Positions 30,446 to 41,308 of a DNA stretch of 64,000 bases are shown piece after piece. The DNA lies in NCBI GenBank assembly GCA_033782935.1, contig JAWQEG010000259.1, forward strand, positions 658,501 through 722,500. Direction: 5' to 3'. Origin of the DNA: Petrolisthes cinctipes. Taxonomy: Eukaryota > Arthropoda > Malacostraca > Decapoda > Porcellanidae. The position numbers and the translations under genes were made by a program. The notes beneath the pieces were generated by a model, which did not search any database, was not told the origin of the DNA, and saw only the letters and a list, made by a program, of their open reading frames with translations. Within the stretch, counting starts at the first letter, position 1, and each line of letters starts with the position of its first letter.

Positions 30446-30998
30446 ATTCTACTACTAACGCTTTCAGAGCCCGTGTCGCACTGTTTTTCGGGAATAACTC
30501 TGTAACTAAAGGTTGGATCAGTAGGCTATGCTGTTTTGCCACGGGTTATTTCACACCTTCCGCTAATTAATGGCATTATAATGGATTACCAAAAGTGAAT
30601 AATTAAGGCACTTGTCCCCGAGAAATGCGTCATTTTTATGAAATTTAACACTGGGATACGAACGATCATAGTGTGACATATATAGCACGTCAGTCCACAG
30701 GGTCCACCCATCCCCTTCTTTCTCTCCCCCACCCTACTCTCTTTCTCTCTCCCTCTCTGGTCTCGAAATTTTGTTCGAAAATACAACACGGTCAAAAGCT
30801 TTAGTCCTAAAAATATGTATAGGTATATAATGCCAGCAGGCATTATGTTTTAATGTTATTGTTATCACTTTTTATCATATAGTGATACATAACAATGAGG
30901 ATATATATATATGGTAGAGTTGTGTACGATAACGCCAGTGCATGATGGGATAGCAATGCTTTGTTGGAATTCAGGAGTGGTGTGTTTCATTCGTGTGA
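30440..30998 (-). repeat. Rep-1 copy c
   Basis: Reverse complement of copy b over about 550 bases: right end ACTACTAACGCTTTCAGAGC at 30448, CGATCATAGTGTGAC, GGTCTCGAAATTTTGTTCG, GGTAGAGTTGTGTACG, and left end GGAATTCAGGAGTGGTGTGT at 30967-30986. It carries an (AT)n at 30900-30912 in place of shorter AT text in copy b. Confidence 0.8.
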
Positions 30999-31179
30999 AA
31001 AGGGTACACATGGACGAAGTGCTTTACACACAGTCAGATGCTGTGTGAGAGCCAACGGTGTCCGTCATGACGAAGATGTTACATTGTCCACGTGGCTGTA
31101 GGAACGCTTTTGTCATGCGGCTGTACTCTATGTACTCTATCGTCTTTTTGGTTTGGAGAAAGTTATGTGACCACTGACG

Positions 31180-31280
31180 GCTAAATAGTCCGGAGTTTGT
31201 TGTTTGTAAGAGATCCACTACCTTGTAGTTGGATACACACATCTGAATGGCAATCATCCCCCTACCCCCAACGCCTAATT

Positions 31281-31316
<36 letters not shown>

Positions 31317-31412
31317 CTTCAGACAAGCGAGTCAACATACTCGAACTCTGAACCCTAGATAAACAGGCATTGGCAGTGCTGACTGTACCAAGAAATCAGT
31401 CCGGAGCTGTAC
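31180..31412 (-). repeat. Rep-2 copy 2
   Basis: Reverse complement of 12385-12615, from TAGTCCGGAGTTTGTTGTTTG (31188) through a (CT)n(GT)n run (31279-31314) to AATCAGTCCGGAGCTGTACC (31394-31413). Copy 1 has only a CA run at the matching place. It abuts the broken Gypsy integrase at about 31420. Confidence 0.75.
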
Positions 31413-31423
31413 CTATTACCCTC

Positions 31424-33257
31424 CTATCCTGCAGTCATTTCTGTCAAATCTATTCCTATTCTTTCAAGAGGTTGTGACATGGTAGGCAATTCTCTGTATG
31501 GTTGTGACATTCCCTTACCATGCTTAAACTGTTGACAATTTACACATTCCTTCAAATACTGAATAATATCACTCTTCATTGCTGGCCAATAAAACAATTC
31601 CTCTGCCCTCTTTATAGACTTATACTGACCAAAGTGTCCAGACTGATCATGAGTTTCTTCCAATGCATTTTCGAATTAACGGTCAAGGCACAACAATAGT
31701 GTATAGCAAGCTTCCATCTATTCCCGTCCGTATATAGTAAAGTATGTCATCTACTATTTCAAACTGATCCAAGGTGGCACGAGAAATCTTATGTCTGGGG
31801 ACTACTCCGCCTTGCAAATAGTTTATGAGTTCGTTCCACGTTGGATTCTCTCGCTGTTTCTGTGCAAACTCCTGACGGGTTAATCCCAACCATGAGATGT
31901 TCGGCTGCAGTCTGATCATCTTAACGGGACGTGATAATTGATCAGCTACCACGTTATCCTTACCCTTTACATACTTAACATGGAAATTGTATTCTCGCAT
32001 TTCTAGCATCCATCGCGTTACTCGGGGTGAGTTAGTTCTCTTTTTGAATATGGTGGTTAATGGTTGATGGTCAGTTTGGATTTCAAATAATGTCCCCATA
32101 AATAGTGGTGGAAATGTCTACACGCCAAGACTATCGAGACCACCTCCTTGTCGATAACGGAATAACGCTTTTCACATCTACTCATTTTCTTAGAGAAATA
32201 GCCTTGAGGTTTGACAGTCTGGTCTGGTTGAACTTGGTGGAAAACGGCTCCGACACACTCGTCACTGGCATCTGTGACTAAGATAAGGGGAAGTTCGGGT
32301 TTATATTTAATTAACACAGGAGCGGACATTAAGCTTAATTTTAATTTGTCAAACGCCTCCTGGCACTCATCCGTCCACTTAATTAAACATTACATGGGTT
32401 TTTGTCAAGTTAGTTATGGGTGCGGCAATCTTTGAGAAGTTATGTACAAATTTCCGGTAAAACCCGCACATTCCAATGAATCTACGAGCCTCTTTCACAT
32501 TCTTAGGCGGCTTTTGTTGATTAATTGCCTCAAGGTTTTTGGGATATGGTGTACTTCCCGCTTCTGAAACTCGGTGACCTATGAATTTGACCTCTTCTCT
32601 GACGAAATCGCACTTTGATAAGTTTAGCTTTACTCCCCTTTTCTCAAACAAACCAAACAATCTCTCTAGCTTTTCCATAAGTTGTTCGAAATCATCTGCC
32701 CAGATAATGACGTCGTCCAAATAATTCCTGACGCATCCTTCTCGTAATAGTGGGGACAATAACTCTGCCATTTTTCTGGAGAAAATGGCTGGAGCGCAAC
32801 TAAGACCGAATGGTAATCTATAAACCTATAAAATGACACACCATCTGAGAAAGTTGCTAGATCTCGACTGTCTTCATCTAGAGTAATTTGGAAATATGCG
32901 TCTTTCAGGTCTAATGTGATGTAAAATTTATGACCGGCTGCATTACCTACTAGGTCTATAAGTCGTGGGAACGGATACACGTCATCTGATAGATGTTCAT
33001 TTACTCTCCTGAAATCTAGATACATTCTCTTACTTCCATCGGGCTTATTGACTAGAACTATGGGTGACATCCACGCGGCGCTTGATGGTTCTATTACTCC
33101 TCGCTCTTCCATTTCTTCTAGCATTTTTTAGATAACTTCCTTGGCATGTTCAGGGTACCGGTACATAGGCGTTCTACAAGGGTTGTTATTTGATATGGAG
33201 ATGTGGGCAGGTTCACCAGTGATTGTACCAAGGTCTCTGTCGTCCAGCATGAATAAA
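31424..33257 (-). pseudogene. Gypsy pol: RT, RNase H, integrase zinc domain
   Basis: RT runs from about 33257 to 32379 (PMYRYPEHAKEVI; GVIEPSSAAWMSPIVLVNKP; FYITLDLKDAYFQ; NYLDDVIIWADD; LSKCDFV; FIGMCGFYRKFV). RNase H is 32329-31850 (LVTDASDECVGAVFHQ; FEIQTDHQPLTTIF; VKYVKGKDNVVADQLSR). The integrase HHCC zinc domain is 31663-31424 (HDQSGHFGQYKS, CVNCQQFKHG) and stops before the DDE core. Three or more frame changes (near 33128, 32770, 32350, 32080) and the missing core make it dead. Confidence 0.9.
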
Positions 33258-33265
33258 CCCTCATC

Positions 33266-33934
33266 ATGATGTGCTCCTAACATTGAGTTGGCCCCATCTG
33301 CCGCAAAACCTATTAGGTTATCTTTGTAGGGAATGCCGTTATCACTGAAGAAACTAACTACATTATTGTACAGTGTTTGAGCTGTAGCATCTTTCAAGGG
33401 AATAAGGCCTAAAAAAATCTTTAGTTGAATCAGTTGCTCATGATACTCCTTACCAGTTACATTTTTTTATTAGCCCAGTTGCTTTTGTTTGGCCACATTT
33501 AATTTTATCTGCTATCTTTGAATCCTTGCAAACAGTCTGCATTAATTTGGGCAGATGATCAGCTATAGACAAAGGTAAATCATGCTCTGCTATAAAGGCT
33601 GCTAATCTCAGTTCACCTTCCTTGACATCATCATCAGTTTTGGCAACCAATAAGGTTGTTAGTGAGCTTTGACCCTGAATTGCCTTGAGTTACCTATGTG
33701 TTTTTTGTTTTCACTGTGCCGTTTTAAATCTAGTTTACCTGCAGCCACTTTAAGGTGAACATCACATATACTGCAGTAAGCATAACAATCTCCCTTTGAA
33801 CTTTGTTTAACCCAGTATTTAAGGTGAAGATCGGTTTCATAGTGTTTAGAATATTTCTGGGAATATCACTTCTTTATAGCACCAGCTCTCCTCTCTTCTT
33901 GTGAATTATACCCCTCATGATCACTGTCATCCAT
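33266..33934 (-). pseudogene. hAT (ZBED-like) transposase N-terminal half
   Basis: ATG 33934-33932 opens MDDSDHEGYNSQEERRAG. After an in-frame TGA (near 33868) a BED-type zinc finger is visible (YCSICDVHLKVAAGKLDLKR with HSENKKH; two Cys, two His). Next 33650-33450 gives ELRLAAFIAEHDLPLSIADH with KIKCGQTKAT, and 33397-33266 gives GFAADGANSMLGAHH, the first catalytic region of ZBED/hAT proteins. Frame changes fall near 33655 and 33430. The C-terminal dimerisation domain is absent. Confidence 0.8.
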
Positions 33935-35029
33935 GTTGACACCAGACTGTCCAGACACCTAAAACACAATAGACTCACAATAAGTTCATGACAATCTGTG
34001 CATAAGATAATCGGTTAATATTTACAATAGCTTCGCATGGCAGATATTTATAAAAATACTACAGTAAGTAGCCCAGGTTATAAGCTTTCCAATGATATCA
34101 ATATCTCAATGAGATCTGATCTACTTTTGAAAAAAGGCTCTGAAAACATAATGGTTCCAGTCACTCATTCTAAGGCTAAGTCTCAGAGGTTAGGTCCCGG
34201 AGGACACTAGGGTAGGTCCAGGAGGACAATTGGTTAGGTTCTGGAGGGTAACGCCTACTGGTAAGGTTAGCTGGGTCTTTTTGGTTTGATTGGCTGTCAC
34301 AGCCCTCTACCATCAACAACTCTCACTTTTAATGATAAATATGCCTATAACAAAGGATAATGTGACTCATAAAACAAAGAATAAGCAAAAATTCGATGCG
34401 GAGCTATTGTAAATAATTACTAAGATAAGAAATGCAGTACAAGAATTAATCGACCTTAACAATGTCATGCAAGCATTTAACCAACAAAATACCGTGCAGC
34501 TAGCTGTTAATAAACTGCTGGTCTTGCAGAAGCAAAACCTTCAAAGCAATCAAGCTGCATTCAAGCATGCCTCACTCTATCAAAAATATTATAGACGAAC
34601 ATGCAGTAGATCCTGAAAACACAATGAAATGCAAACCTTTTACATGTGATGTTACGCCTAGCCAGTAGTCACCGTTCTCAAGTTTCAAATCTCAGCTCTC
34701 TGTTTACTAAGGTTAATTCCCAATGTGGTCAGTAGATGGCAGAGTCAGACACCGAAAAAAATGTGTGATTTTCATTGGGTAACTATTTACAAATTCTACA
34801 CCGAAAAAAAAGTTTTTATTTTTATTGGGTAACTATTTACAAATTATTGTTATTTTGAACTAAGTCCTGTTATTCTATTTTTTCTTAGAGAATCTCTGAA
34901 TGTATCGGAAAACCTTTTCTGGTAAGGAAATCTGTGGATTAAGCATAATTTTCGTAGAAAATCTTACAAACTGAAATTAGGCACAAAACCAGTACATCTC
35001 AAGTTTAATCTGTAGAAGTCGCAACCCTG
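33935..35029. other. hAT non-coding 5' region
   Basis: Between the transposase start and the terminus there is mainly A/T-rich DNA. It includes GGTTAG(G/T)TCC-type repeats at 34180-34270 and a duplicated AAAAAA(A)(T/G)…TTTATTGGGTAACTATTTACA at 34770-34790 and 34810-34840. A plus-strand frame 34411-34613 is coiled-coil-like (see findings). Confidence 0.45.
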
Positions 35030-35039
35030 CCCTCATGAG

Positions 35040-35880
35040 ACAATACAGCCTTTTCTAGATGTGATCGCTGTTCGGCTGTGAGATGTGACCAGTTTTGTTC
35101 CTCTACTAGATGTTGTAACCTTTCAGTACGTGTTCCTTCTCCTTCTACCTGATCATTTTGAGGCACCAAATCATTAGCTATTCTCGTATGACAGACTTGT
35201 GACTGAGGGACAATTATAGATCCAGAATACACCTCGTACTGAGTAACTACAACTCTGCTTCGGACAAACTTATGTACCCTTGCCAAATTCCCGAAAACAA
35301 CAGGAATAGTTTGATTAGCGTCAACTTCTACTAGATAGGGCCCAATTGGTACTGAATAACGAGGATGTGTGTGAACTAGTAACTGTGTCCCATGGTTTTC
35401 TGGCACTTCATTCCTTACAATTCTGGTCTGATATGGTTTCAAATTAAGGTTGTTTTGGACATGGATTTTTACCCTTTTAACTGTGTTGATATTACTTATT
35501 CGATCTTGACATTTACGGACCCTCTGGATTTCCTTCCGTGTTAACTTTACTTGGTAAATCTGGTACGGAGCGCCACCCCAAATCATGACCTTTTCTCTTG
35601 TGATTCCAAGACAAACTCGATCTTTGCATTACATCACATCCTAGCAAGGGATCACAACTGAGATAAGAATCTGGTACTACAGACACCCATTGTTGATGTT
35701 TTTCCCGATTTCCAACTTTTATTTCTATCCGCACCAGTTCTAGTACTCTCAAAGGTTGTCCAGTAATTACCGCTAGTGGCATCAGACATTTAGACTTATC
35801 CATAGTGAGACCCAATCTACTCGTAGTGCTTTTCCTTATTAACGTTACGTTACTTCCGGTGTCTAGCATCGCAGTACAAA
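35040..35880 (-). pseudogene. Gypsy protease and pre-RT region
   Basis: The minus strand from about 35880 has TAMLDTGSNVTLIR, the DTG active site of retroviral-type aspartic proteases, followed by LLGCDVM, the usual second conserved block. 35586-35040 continues with hydrophilic sequence ending EQRSHLEKAVLSHEG, the segment that normally precedes the RT. The frame shifts near 35550-35590. The hAT begins immediately after. Confidence 0.75.
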
Positions 35881-35923
35881 TTCCTTCATTTAAAATTTTA
35901 TTTATGACTGGAGTGAGGCTTGA

Positions 35924-35990
35924 CGGTTCTAGTCATAAAGGAGGTTTGGTGACAGATACGTCGACCAAACCTCCTTTATGACTAGAACCG
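35924..35990. repeat. Perfect 27-base inverted repeat at the gag-pol junction
   Basis: Arm 1 (35924-35950) and arm 2 (35964-35990) are exact reverse complements, separated by GACAGATACGTCG. In element RNA they form a long hairpin. One arm sits where the gag-side frame ends (TAG at 35929-35931) and the other arm brings TGA and TAG into the protease-side frame. Confidence 0.9.
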
Positions 35991-37456
35991 GGTTTGGACG
36001 GTTCTGAGTTGACTGATTACTAGGGGGACCGACAGGCTTTTCTGGACATGTGGGCTTATCCCTCCGACAACCATAACGCAAGCACTCAAAACAATGTCCA
36101 CTCGGTGGTTTTCTCCAACAATCCCTTAGACTAAGGCTTAGAGTATGGTTTTCGCGTTGACAAAAAGCACAGAATGTCCTAGACCACGGTTTTGTTGATG
36201 TCGGTGTAAATGACATCCTATTGAGTTGTTGTTACAGTTGACCCACTTTCATACTTAACTCATTTATGTTCTCTCCTGATGGGAAATTCATTGACCAGCC
36301 TGGTACTGTACTTATGTTGTTACTTGGTGAATTTGAGATGGTTTGTGACAGAGTAATGGTTGGATCTGGGGTTATAGGAACTGTTCTTACTGACGCCTGT
36401 TGTTGCAAAAGAAGCACGAGTTCATTCTCTACATGACCAATGAATTTATTTAGAGGGATGTTATCATCTACAAAAGCTTCCAACCTATCTCTACTATCCC
36501 TTGGGAATCCCTGCAACAGTTTCCTCTTAAGGAGTCTATCTCTATCCGGCAATGTTTCGTTCTTAAAGTGGCCCTTAATAGTCGCATAATGGCATTTGAA
36601 CTTTTGGATGAATGATTGAGGACTATTTAACCAGTCGTAACAAACACGCTTGATCGAAGTTCATTTCAGAACCAAACTCTTTCTTAAGGTGGTAATTCGA
36701 TTTTGGTACATTGGAGTGCCTTGATTCCTCCAAAGTATGCTAGGAAACAGGACCAGAAGAGCATAATAATGGTGTTCTGTTGCTTGGAATAGTTTGGAGG
36801 ATTCAGTTGCTCCAGATTTACCAACACAAAACTTCCCCCTTAAGGAACTCCTTGAAACTCTCCCAGGTTGTGACTTTGCCTTGTTGATGCGCTGTATGGA
36901 TCACGACAGCTAAGTTCTCATCTAACCTTGTTTTCGCCACTTCAAGTCTCGTGACATCGTTACCGGTACATTGCTCAACCGTGGTGAAAAATATTTGAAA
37001 GTTTGCGGCTGAGTCTAAACGTTGTAACGCCTCCAATTCTAGATTTTTAATATCTCTTGGTTTTATTAGAGAACTTGGGGTTGGTGTTACTGGTATTTTG
37101 GGAGAACTTTGAGCATTAGGACACGTGGTTGATTGATTAGAAAATGGGTTTTGAGTTTGAGGAAATAATTGTGGACATGGTAAACCTGTGATGTCAGGAC
37201 TAGTATGAGGTGATGGAGGTCGCGAGGATTGTACTACTGCGACTGGACGCCGTTACTCCAAGTCGCCCAATCTTTCTGACATACTGGTTATTTGACTGGC
37301 CATTTGGCTGAGCATCTGAATAATCTGCGTACCACTCACTTCTGTAGTTTCTTTCGTAATCGGTTTATTACGCGACATATCCATCCCTTCCCCTGTTACT
37401 ATTTCATCCCGATGTTGTGCCTCATCCCCGAATTCAGTTTCTGTTGATATATTCAT
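35929..37456 (-). pseudogene. Gypsy gag
   Basis: ATG 37456-37454, about 290 bases after the 5' LTR edge, opens MNISTETEFGDEAQHRDEI and ISQMASQIT-like helices. Later parts (37036-36818; 36552-36232) contain LDSAANFQIFFTTVEQ and LLKRKLLQGFPRDSRDRLEA, capsid-like helical text. 36216-35929 has FCAFCQRENH and HCFECLRYGCRRDKPTCPEK, irregular Cys/His nucleic-acid-binding motifs in place of a standard CCHC. Stops at 37253 and near 36780 and 36230 break the frame. Confidence 0.7.
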
Positions 37457-37749
37457 TTTGACTTTCTTTGGGGCTTTACTTCGTGTGATCCTATTTTGTC
37501 TAATTCCTATATTTATTTCGATATTCCCTCAAAATTTCACCTAACCCCAAGAATACTGTACCTAACCACAAAAATGTACCCAACCCCAAGAGGACTGTAT
37601 CAAACCACAAAAATCTACCTAGTAAAGCAACCTTAAACATTTTGTCCCCAAATAATAGTAATAAAAAATAAAGACTCTTCTATTCCACAACTCCCTGCAC
37701 AATCGACTGCTGAGGTTTGGCTCACACGGATCCACAACGCTGCCACCAG

Positions 37750-38045
37750 TGTAATGATTGGTACTGTCCAGACCAAAAATATAATTACAAATGAAATAAA
37801 AATTAATGTTGAAAAAAAAAAAAAAAATTAAGGGCAGCTCGACTCAATGACACTCCCTTGTTGATCAGAATAGCACCGTCATTAGCGCACACACACACAC
37901 ACACACACAAAATATATTGGTTCCCGTGGTCTTTGCCAAACCAGCAGGGAAGCATAATATTATATTATTTTAACAACCTTTATTTATTGACCCGAAAATT
38001 ATTAATTCACCCTGACTTGAATATGAATAATCCCCCCCCCCTTAT
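37750..38045 (-). repeat. Gypsy 5' LTR (proximal part)
   Basis: On the minus strand the LTR ends …CCAATCATTACA and is followed by CTGGTGGCAGCGTTGTGGAT, a TGG-type primer-binding site candidate. The 300 bases shared with 29681-30005 include the A run, an expanded (CA)n at 37890-37908 and TATGAATAATCCCCCC. The outer limit is not resolved: the true LTR may run to about 39000, because the 3' LTR is truncated. Confidence 0.75.
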
Positions 38046-39469
38046 TAATCAAAACAGAGCAAAGAAACATTAATTAATTACAATAACTAAATAGTTAAAT
38101 GTTTAAAGTTCTCTGATATTACAATAGACCTAATCTACTACTCCTAAAATTACTACAAATAATGACTTGACATAGGCTACTCGGTAATATGATAAAGAAA
38201 TAAGAGAATTAAGGCATACTACGAAACACGCGACACACACACTGATTAGAAATTTTACCCCTTGGTTTCACTCACCCTTTCTCCAAACAGTCACTTTAGA
38301 ATAGGTATTTCAGTGCCTTATATACCGCAGACAAGTTAACACTAGAGCCTGAAATATGTTACTTCGTGACTCCGTATAGGATGTTTGAGATATAGCCTGA
38401 TTCCTGAAGACACCTATCTCAACCAGACAGACGTGACATTCCAATATCTTCCACAAAAAAAAACACTTAAATTTCTTAACCTCTTTGAATAATTTACTTA
38501 TATACTCTAAATGACCAATAAACCTCTAATAATAATTCTACCGAATTAACAATACTACGACACAGTTCACAAGACCGAATAATACTGGTGGTTTGGGAGG
38601 CCCCGACAATGGCGACCTGGGAAGGAAGAAGGTCTCTTAGGAACTCATATTTAAATCATAATTCAAATGATATTCATGATACTTACAGCCATCCGGCATC
38701 AATTCACACTGAAGACACTCCTTGGTTATCATGACATGTATAGTAGTTAGGTTTAAAACTATTAATTACAAAGATTTGTACTTAGAAATGTGCAGCTCTG
38801 TAACAACGAACCTGGGAAGCAAGAAGGTCTCTTTAGAATTGGCGTCCCTCTCTGTTCAAACTCCTTCTCTCGTGATCGTATACAACAATAGCTATTTTCT
38901 ACATAAGTCTTTCCACTCTCTCCCTGTAGGCTACTTAACAAAACTAATTCTTAAATAAACTTCTCTCATACTAAAATAAAGAAACTTCTCAAACATGGCT
39001 AAATAAGATCAATAATCATTATTAAAATAGTACTTAGTAATCCTTTATAGAATATTGGAACACTCCCCCCATAGCGTCCTCAAACACATATTATTCTCTC
39101 TCTCTACTTTAAATTTTAGATAAATGAGGGTTATAAGGATTGAAAAGTAATGAAAATTAAGGTGGAGTATATTCAACACTTAGCCACTGCAAACTCGATC
39201 TTTCGGCATGGCGTCATTCGTTCGTAAGAACTCGTATGACCATTTTTGAGATCACGTCCACCTTCGTATTCAAAACCTATTCTCATCCATATAATAATAC
39301 CCAAATAATTATAATTCATTTAAAAAATAAACAGGTAATTATAAATAAACTAGCCACATGAATTGTAACATCCTTTCCCAATAATATTTACATCCCAATT
39401 AATTAATTCATATATACACACACTATTACCAGAACGGGCTCTCCATTCTCTTTCCCACAAACCTTAGAC
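38046..39469. other. Probable distal 5' LTR and flank, no gene
   Basis: No coding region. A motif ACCTGGGAAG(G/C)AAGAAGGTCTCT occurs at 38617 and 38810, about 193 bases apart. The rest is A/T-rich. No TSD partner of the CCCCA before 29681 could be fixed. Confidence 0.35.
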
Positions 39470-39581
39470 CAAATTAGATCCACCAAAACTAGAGTGGCGT
39501 ACCAAAAGTTCTTCCAAAACCTGGTGGTTCAGCAAGTGTCGACAAACCACATCAAGTGGTAGGCCCCGGGGCAGCAAATGT
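39470..39581 (-). mobile_element. NLR-C ORF2 3' fragment
   Basis: AGATCCACCAAAACTAGAGT… to GGGCAGCAAATGTC matches 14765-14877 (C-terminal codons …HHPRFGGF and the LLPRGLPLDVVCRHLL region on the minus strand). It stops abruptly at 39581 where unrelated ATGGAGGGGTGTAGG begins. Coding for about 35 residues only. Confidence 0.75.
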
Positions 39582-40666
39582 CATGGAGGGGTGTAGGCTT
39601 GGGAGTTTTGTGGTGTTTTACTGAGACAAGTTAAAGCAGGGACTGTACGCAATAATGCTGTACTAAATTATACGTCAACTATATAAATCTGTTACAGAAC
39701 AAACATGACTTTGTACACCCTACCTTAAGTCATGAAGGTAGCAAAACAAGGTAATTAAGAAGAGTCAAACAGCCTCCCAGCTACCTGGAGTCATAAACAA
39801 TTCCGTCCTACACTGAACACCTGCAGGCCGTAAACATGGTCAAAACAACGTTTCCCAATCTTGTATACATCTCCACTTTTACGAGAAAGATAGAGAATAT
39901 AGATAGGAGAGAGAGAGGGTGCTGACCGACGACGAGTAAATAACATAACTCACTAGATGGTAAGACTGTACACAGAAACTAATGGCAAAAAACTAAAGGA
40001 AGAGGGAATAAAATCGAAGGAGAATAGACCTAGACAGGACATTCATCTCTGGACTCAAGGAAGGCACACTTAAATTCCCTTAGAGTTAAAAAGAATAAAC
40101 TAACTTTTATTTAAACCAGTGAAGTTTATTTCTAAATCAACTGAACACCCTCACGCCTGCTTTGCTACCACACACTCAAGAAGAAGGTACCAGAATCTTT
40201 GAGAATAAAAGCTTTAAGGACTGGTACAACTTTGGAAGACCACAACATTGTGGTGGTTAGGAAAATCTTTTATTATTGTTTGTTATCAGTATGTATACTA
40301 TGCACTCTAACGGTAAAAGATATGCTGGGTTGGTGAGGCATTAGGTCCTAGCTAGGCTCAGCCAGATGTCTCTATAAATGTTTATTATAAGCCAGCGATC
40401 ATCAGCGCATCGTGGCTCTAATTAATATTTCATGTTCTGCATTATAACGTTAATTATAGTTACTACACATAATGAGTAAACTATATTGTATGTGGAGTTT
40501 GAGAACGCCACCATGTTCCTAGAACATAATACATCAAAATCAGGCATCATAAAATTCCGTAGATTGGTCCCACCAAAATAATCATTCTGACATTGGGTTT
40601 ATTTTCTGTCATTTATTGTGAATATTGGTTGTAGTGTCATGACTGTTCATGGCTGTTGATATTTTA
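39582..40666. other. No recognised feature
   Basis: A/T-rich DNA without a convincing open frame or repeat copy. Confidence 0.4.
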
Positions 40667-40870
40667 CGATTGATTGATTGATATTAGGCGCCGCAACAGC
40701 GAAGTCATATAGCGCCAGAGAATGGTGATAGAGAGGTGTGACAGCAAGCAGAAAAGAAATAAAATGAAAAGAGGGACAGTTGAAGAACTGAAAGGGAGTG
40801 GCTGGGGCCGAAGAAGCGCCAACACCCTTAAGGTATTGTCTACATCACTGCAAGCAATATCCCCCTACGG
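40667..40870 (-). mobile_element. SINE-S copy 2
   Basis: On the minus strand: CCGTAGGGGGATATTGCTTG, CTTAAGGGTGTTGGCG, CCACTCCCTTTCAGTTCTTC, CTGTCCCTCTTTTCATT, and tail GGCGCTATATGACTTCGCTG…GGCGCCTAATATCAATCAATC. Same block order as 24553-24905 with an internal part shorter by about 90 bases. Its 5' boundary motif CCGTAGGG is the target of the hAT MITE that follows. Confidence 0.75.
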
Positions 40871-41308
40871 CAGTGTTTCCCAAACTTTTTTTGTCGTGAC
40901 TCTGAACACAAATTTATTTTGGCCTGGCGACCCTCAAGGATGAAATATTATTTCAGTATTATTTTAGTTTTATCCATTTGAAAAAAGGTTATTAAATTTT
41001 ACTATAAGTTACTAATTAATAAATATAATATAATATTGATTGAAAATAATTGGAGGCAAACCTTCATATTCAAGCAAAGATAAACAAACATTTGACTATT
41101 TTCCTGTCCCAGTTTGAATGACGATTTATATTCCACAATTATGATGTTACTAATTATGTTTGAATTAGTTTTACTTCTAATCTATCTCTCTCTCTCTCTC
41201 CCCCTCTTCTTTATTTTTATATTTTTATGTTTTATTAATTTTGTAGCCATCCAGCGACCCTCAGGAACTTGGGTCGCGACCATGGGTTTGGGAACCACTG
41301 CCCTACGG
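40863..41308. mobile_element. hAT MITE with perfect 8-base duplication
   Basis: The element 40871-41300 (430 bases) begins CAGTGTTTCCCAAACTTTTT and ends GGTTTGGGAACCACTG. Inner text also pairs (GGCGACCCTCAAGG with CAGCGACCCTCAGG nearby). The flanking CCCTACGG occurs at 40863-40870 and 41301-41308 exactly. CAGTGKTTCCCAAA is a well-known hAT-type terminus. No transposase is present. Confidence 0.9.

Larger units (their letters stand above)
33258..35037 (-). mobile_element. hAT element inserted in Gypsy pol, one terminus lost
   Basis: The insert 33266-35029 (1764 bases) splits Gypsy text between …AVLSHEG (35031) and EGLFMLDD (33262). The flanks CCCTCATC (33258-33265) and CCCTCATG (35030-35037) match at 7 of 8 bases, the size of a hAT duplication. 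The upstream terminus reads CAGGGTTGCGACTTCTACAG (minus strand from 35029), a plausible hAT end. The other end has no matching inverted repeat and stops inside the transposase gene, so about half the gene and the right terminus are missing. Confidence 0.7.
29681..38045 (-). mobile_element. Gypsy-type LTR retrotransposon, rearranged, with nested insertions
   Basis: The LTR copies share about 300 bases from TGTAATGATTGG: 3' LTR from 29681, 5' LTR from 37750. Between them, on the minus strand, come gag (37456-36232), a zinc-type segment, protease, RT, RNase H and the integrase zinc domain. Gag-pol order with integrase last defines Gypsy/Metaviridae-type elements. The integrase core and the polypurine region are missing, replaced at 30005-31420 by foreign repeats, and a hAT sits at 33266-35029. 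The 5' LTR may continue beyond 38045, where similarity to the truncated 3' LTR stops. Confidence 0.85.
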
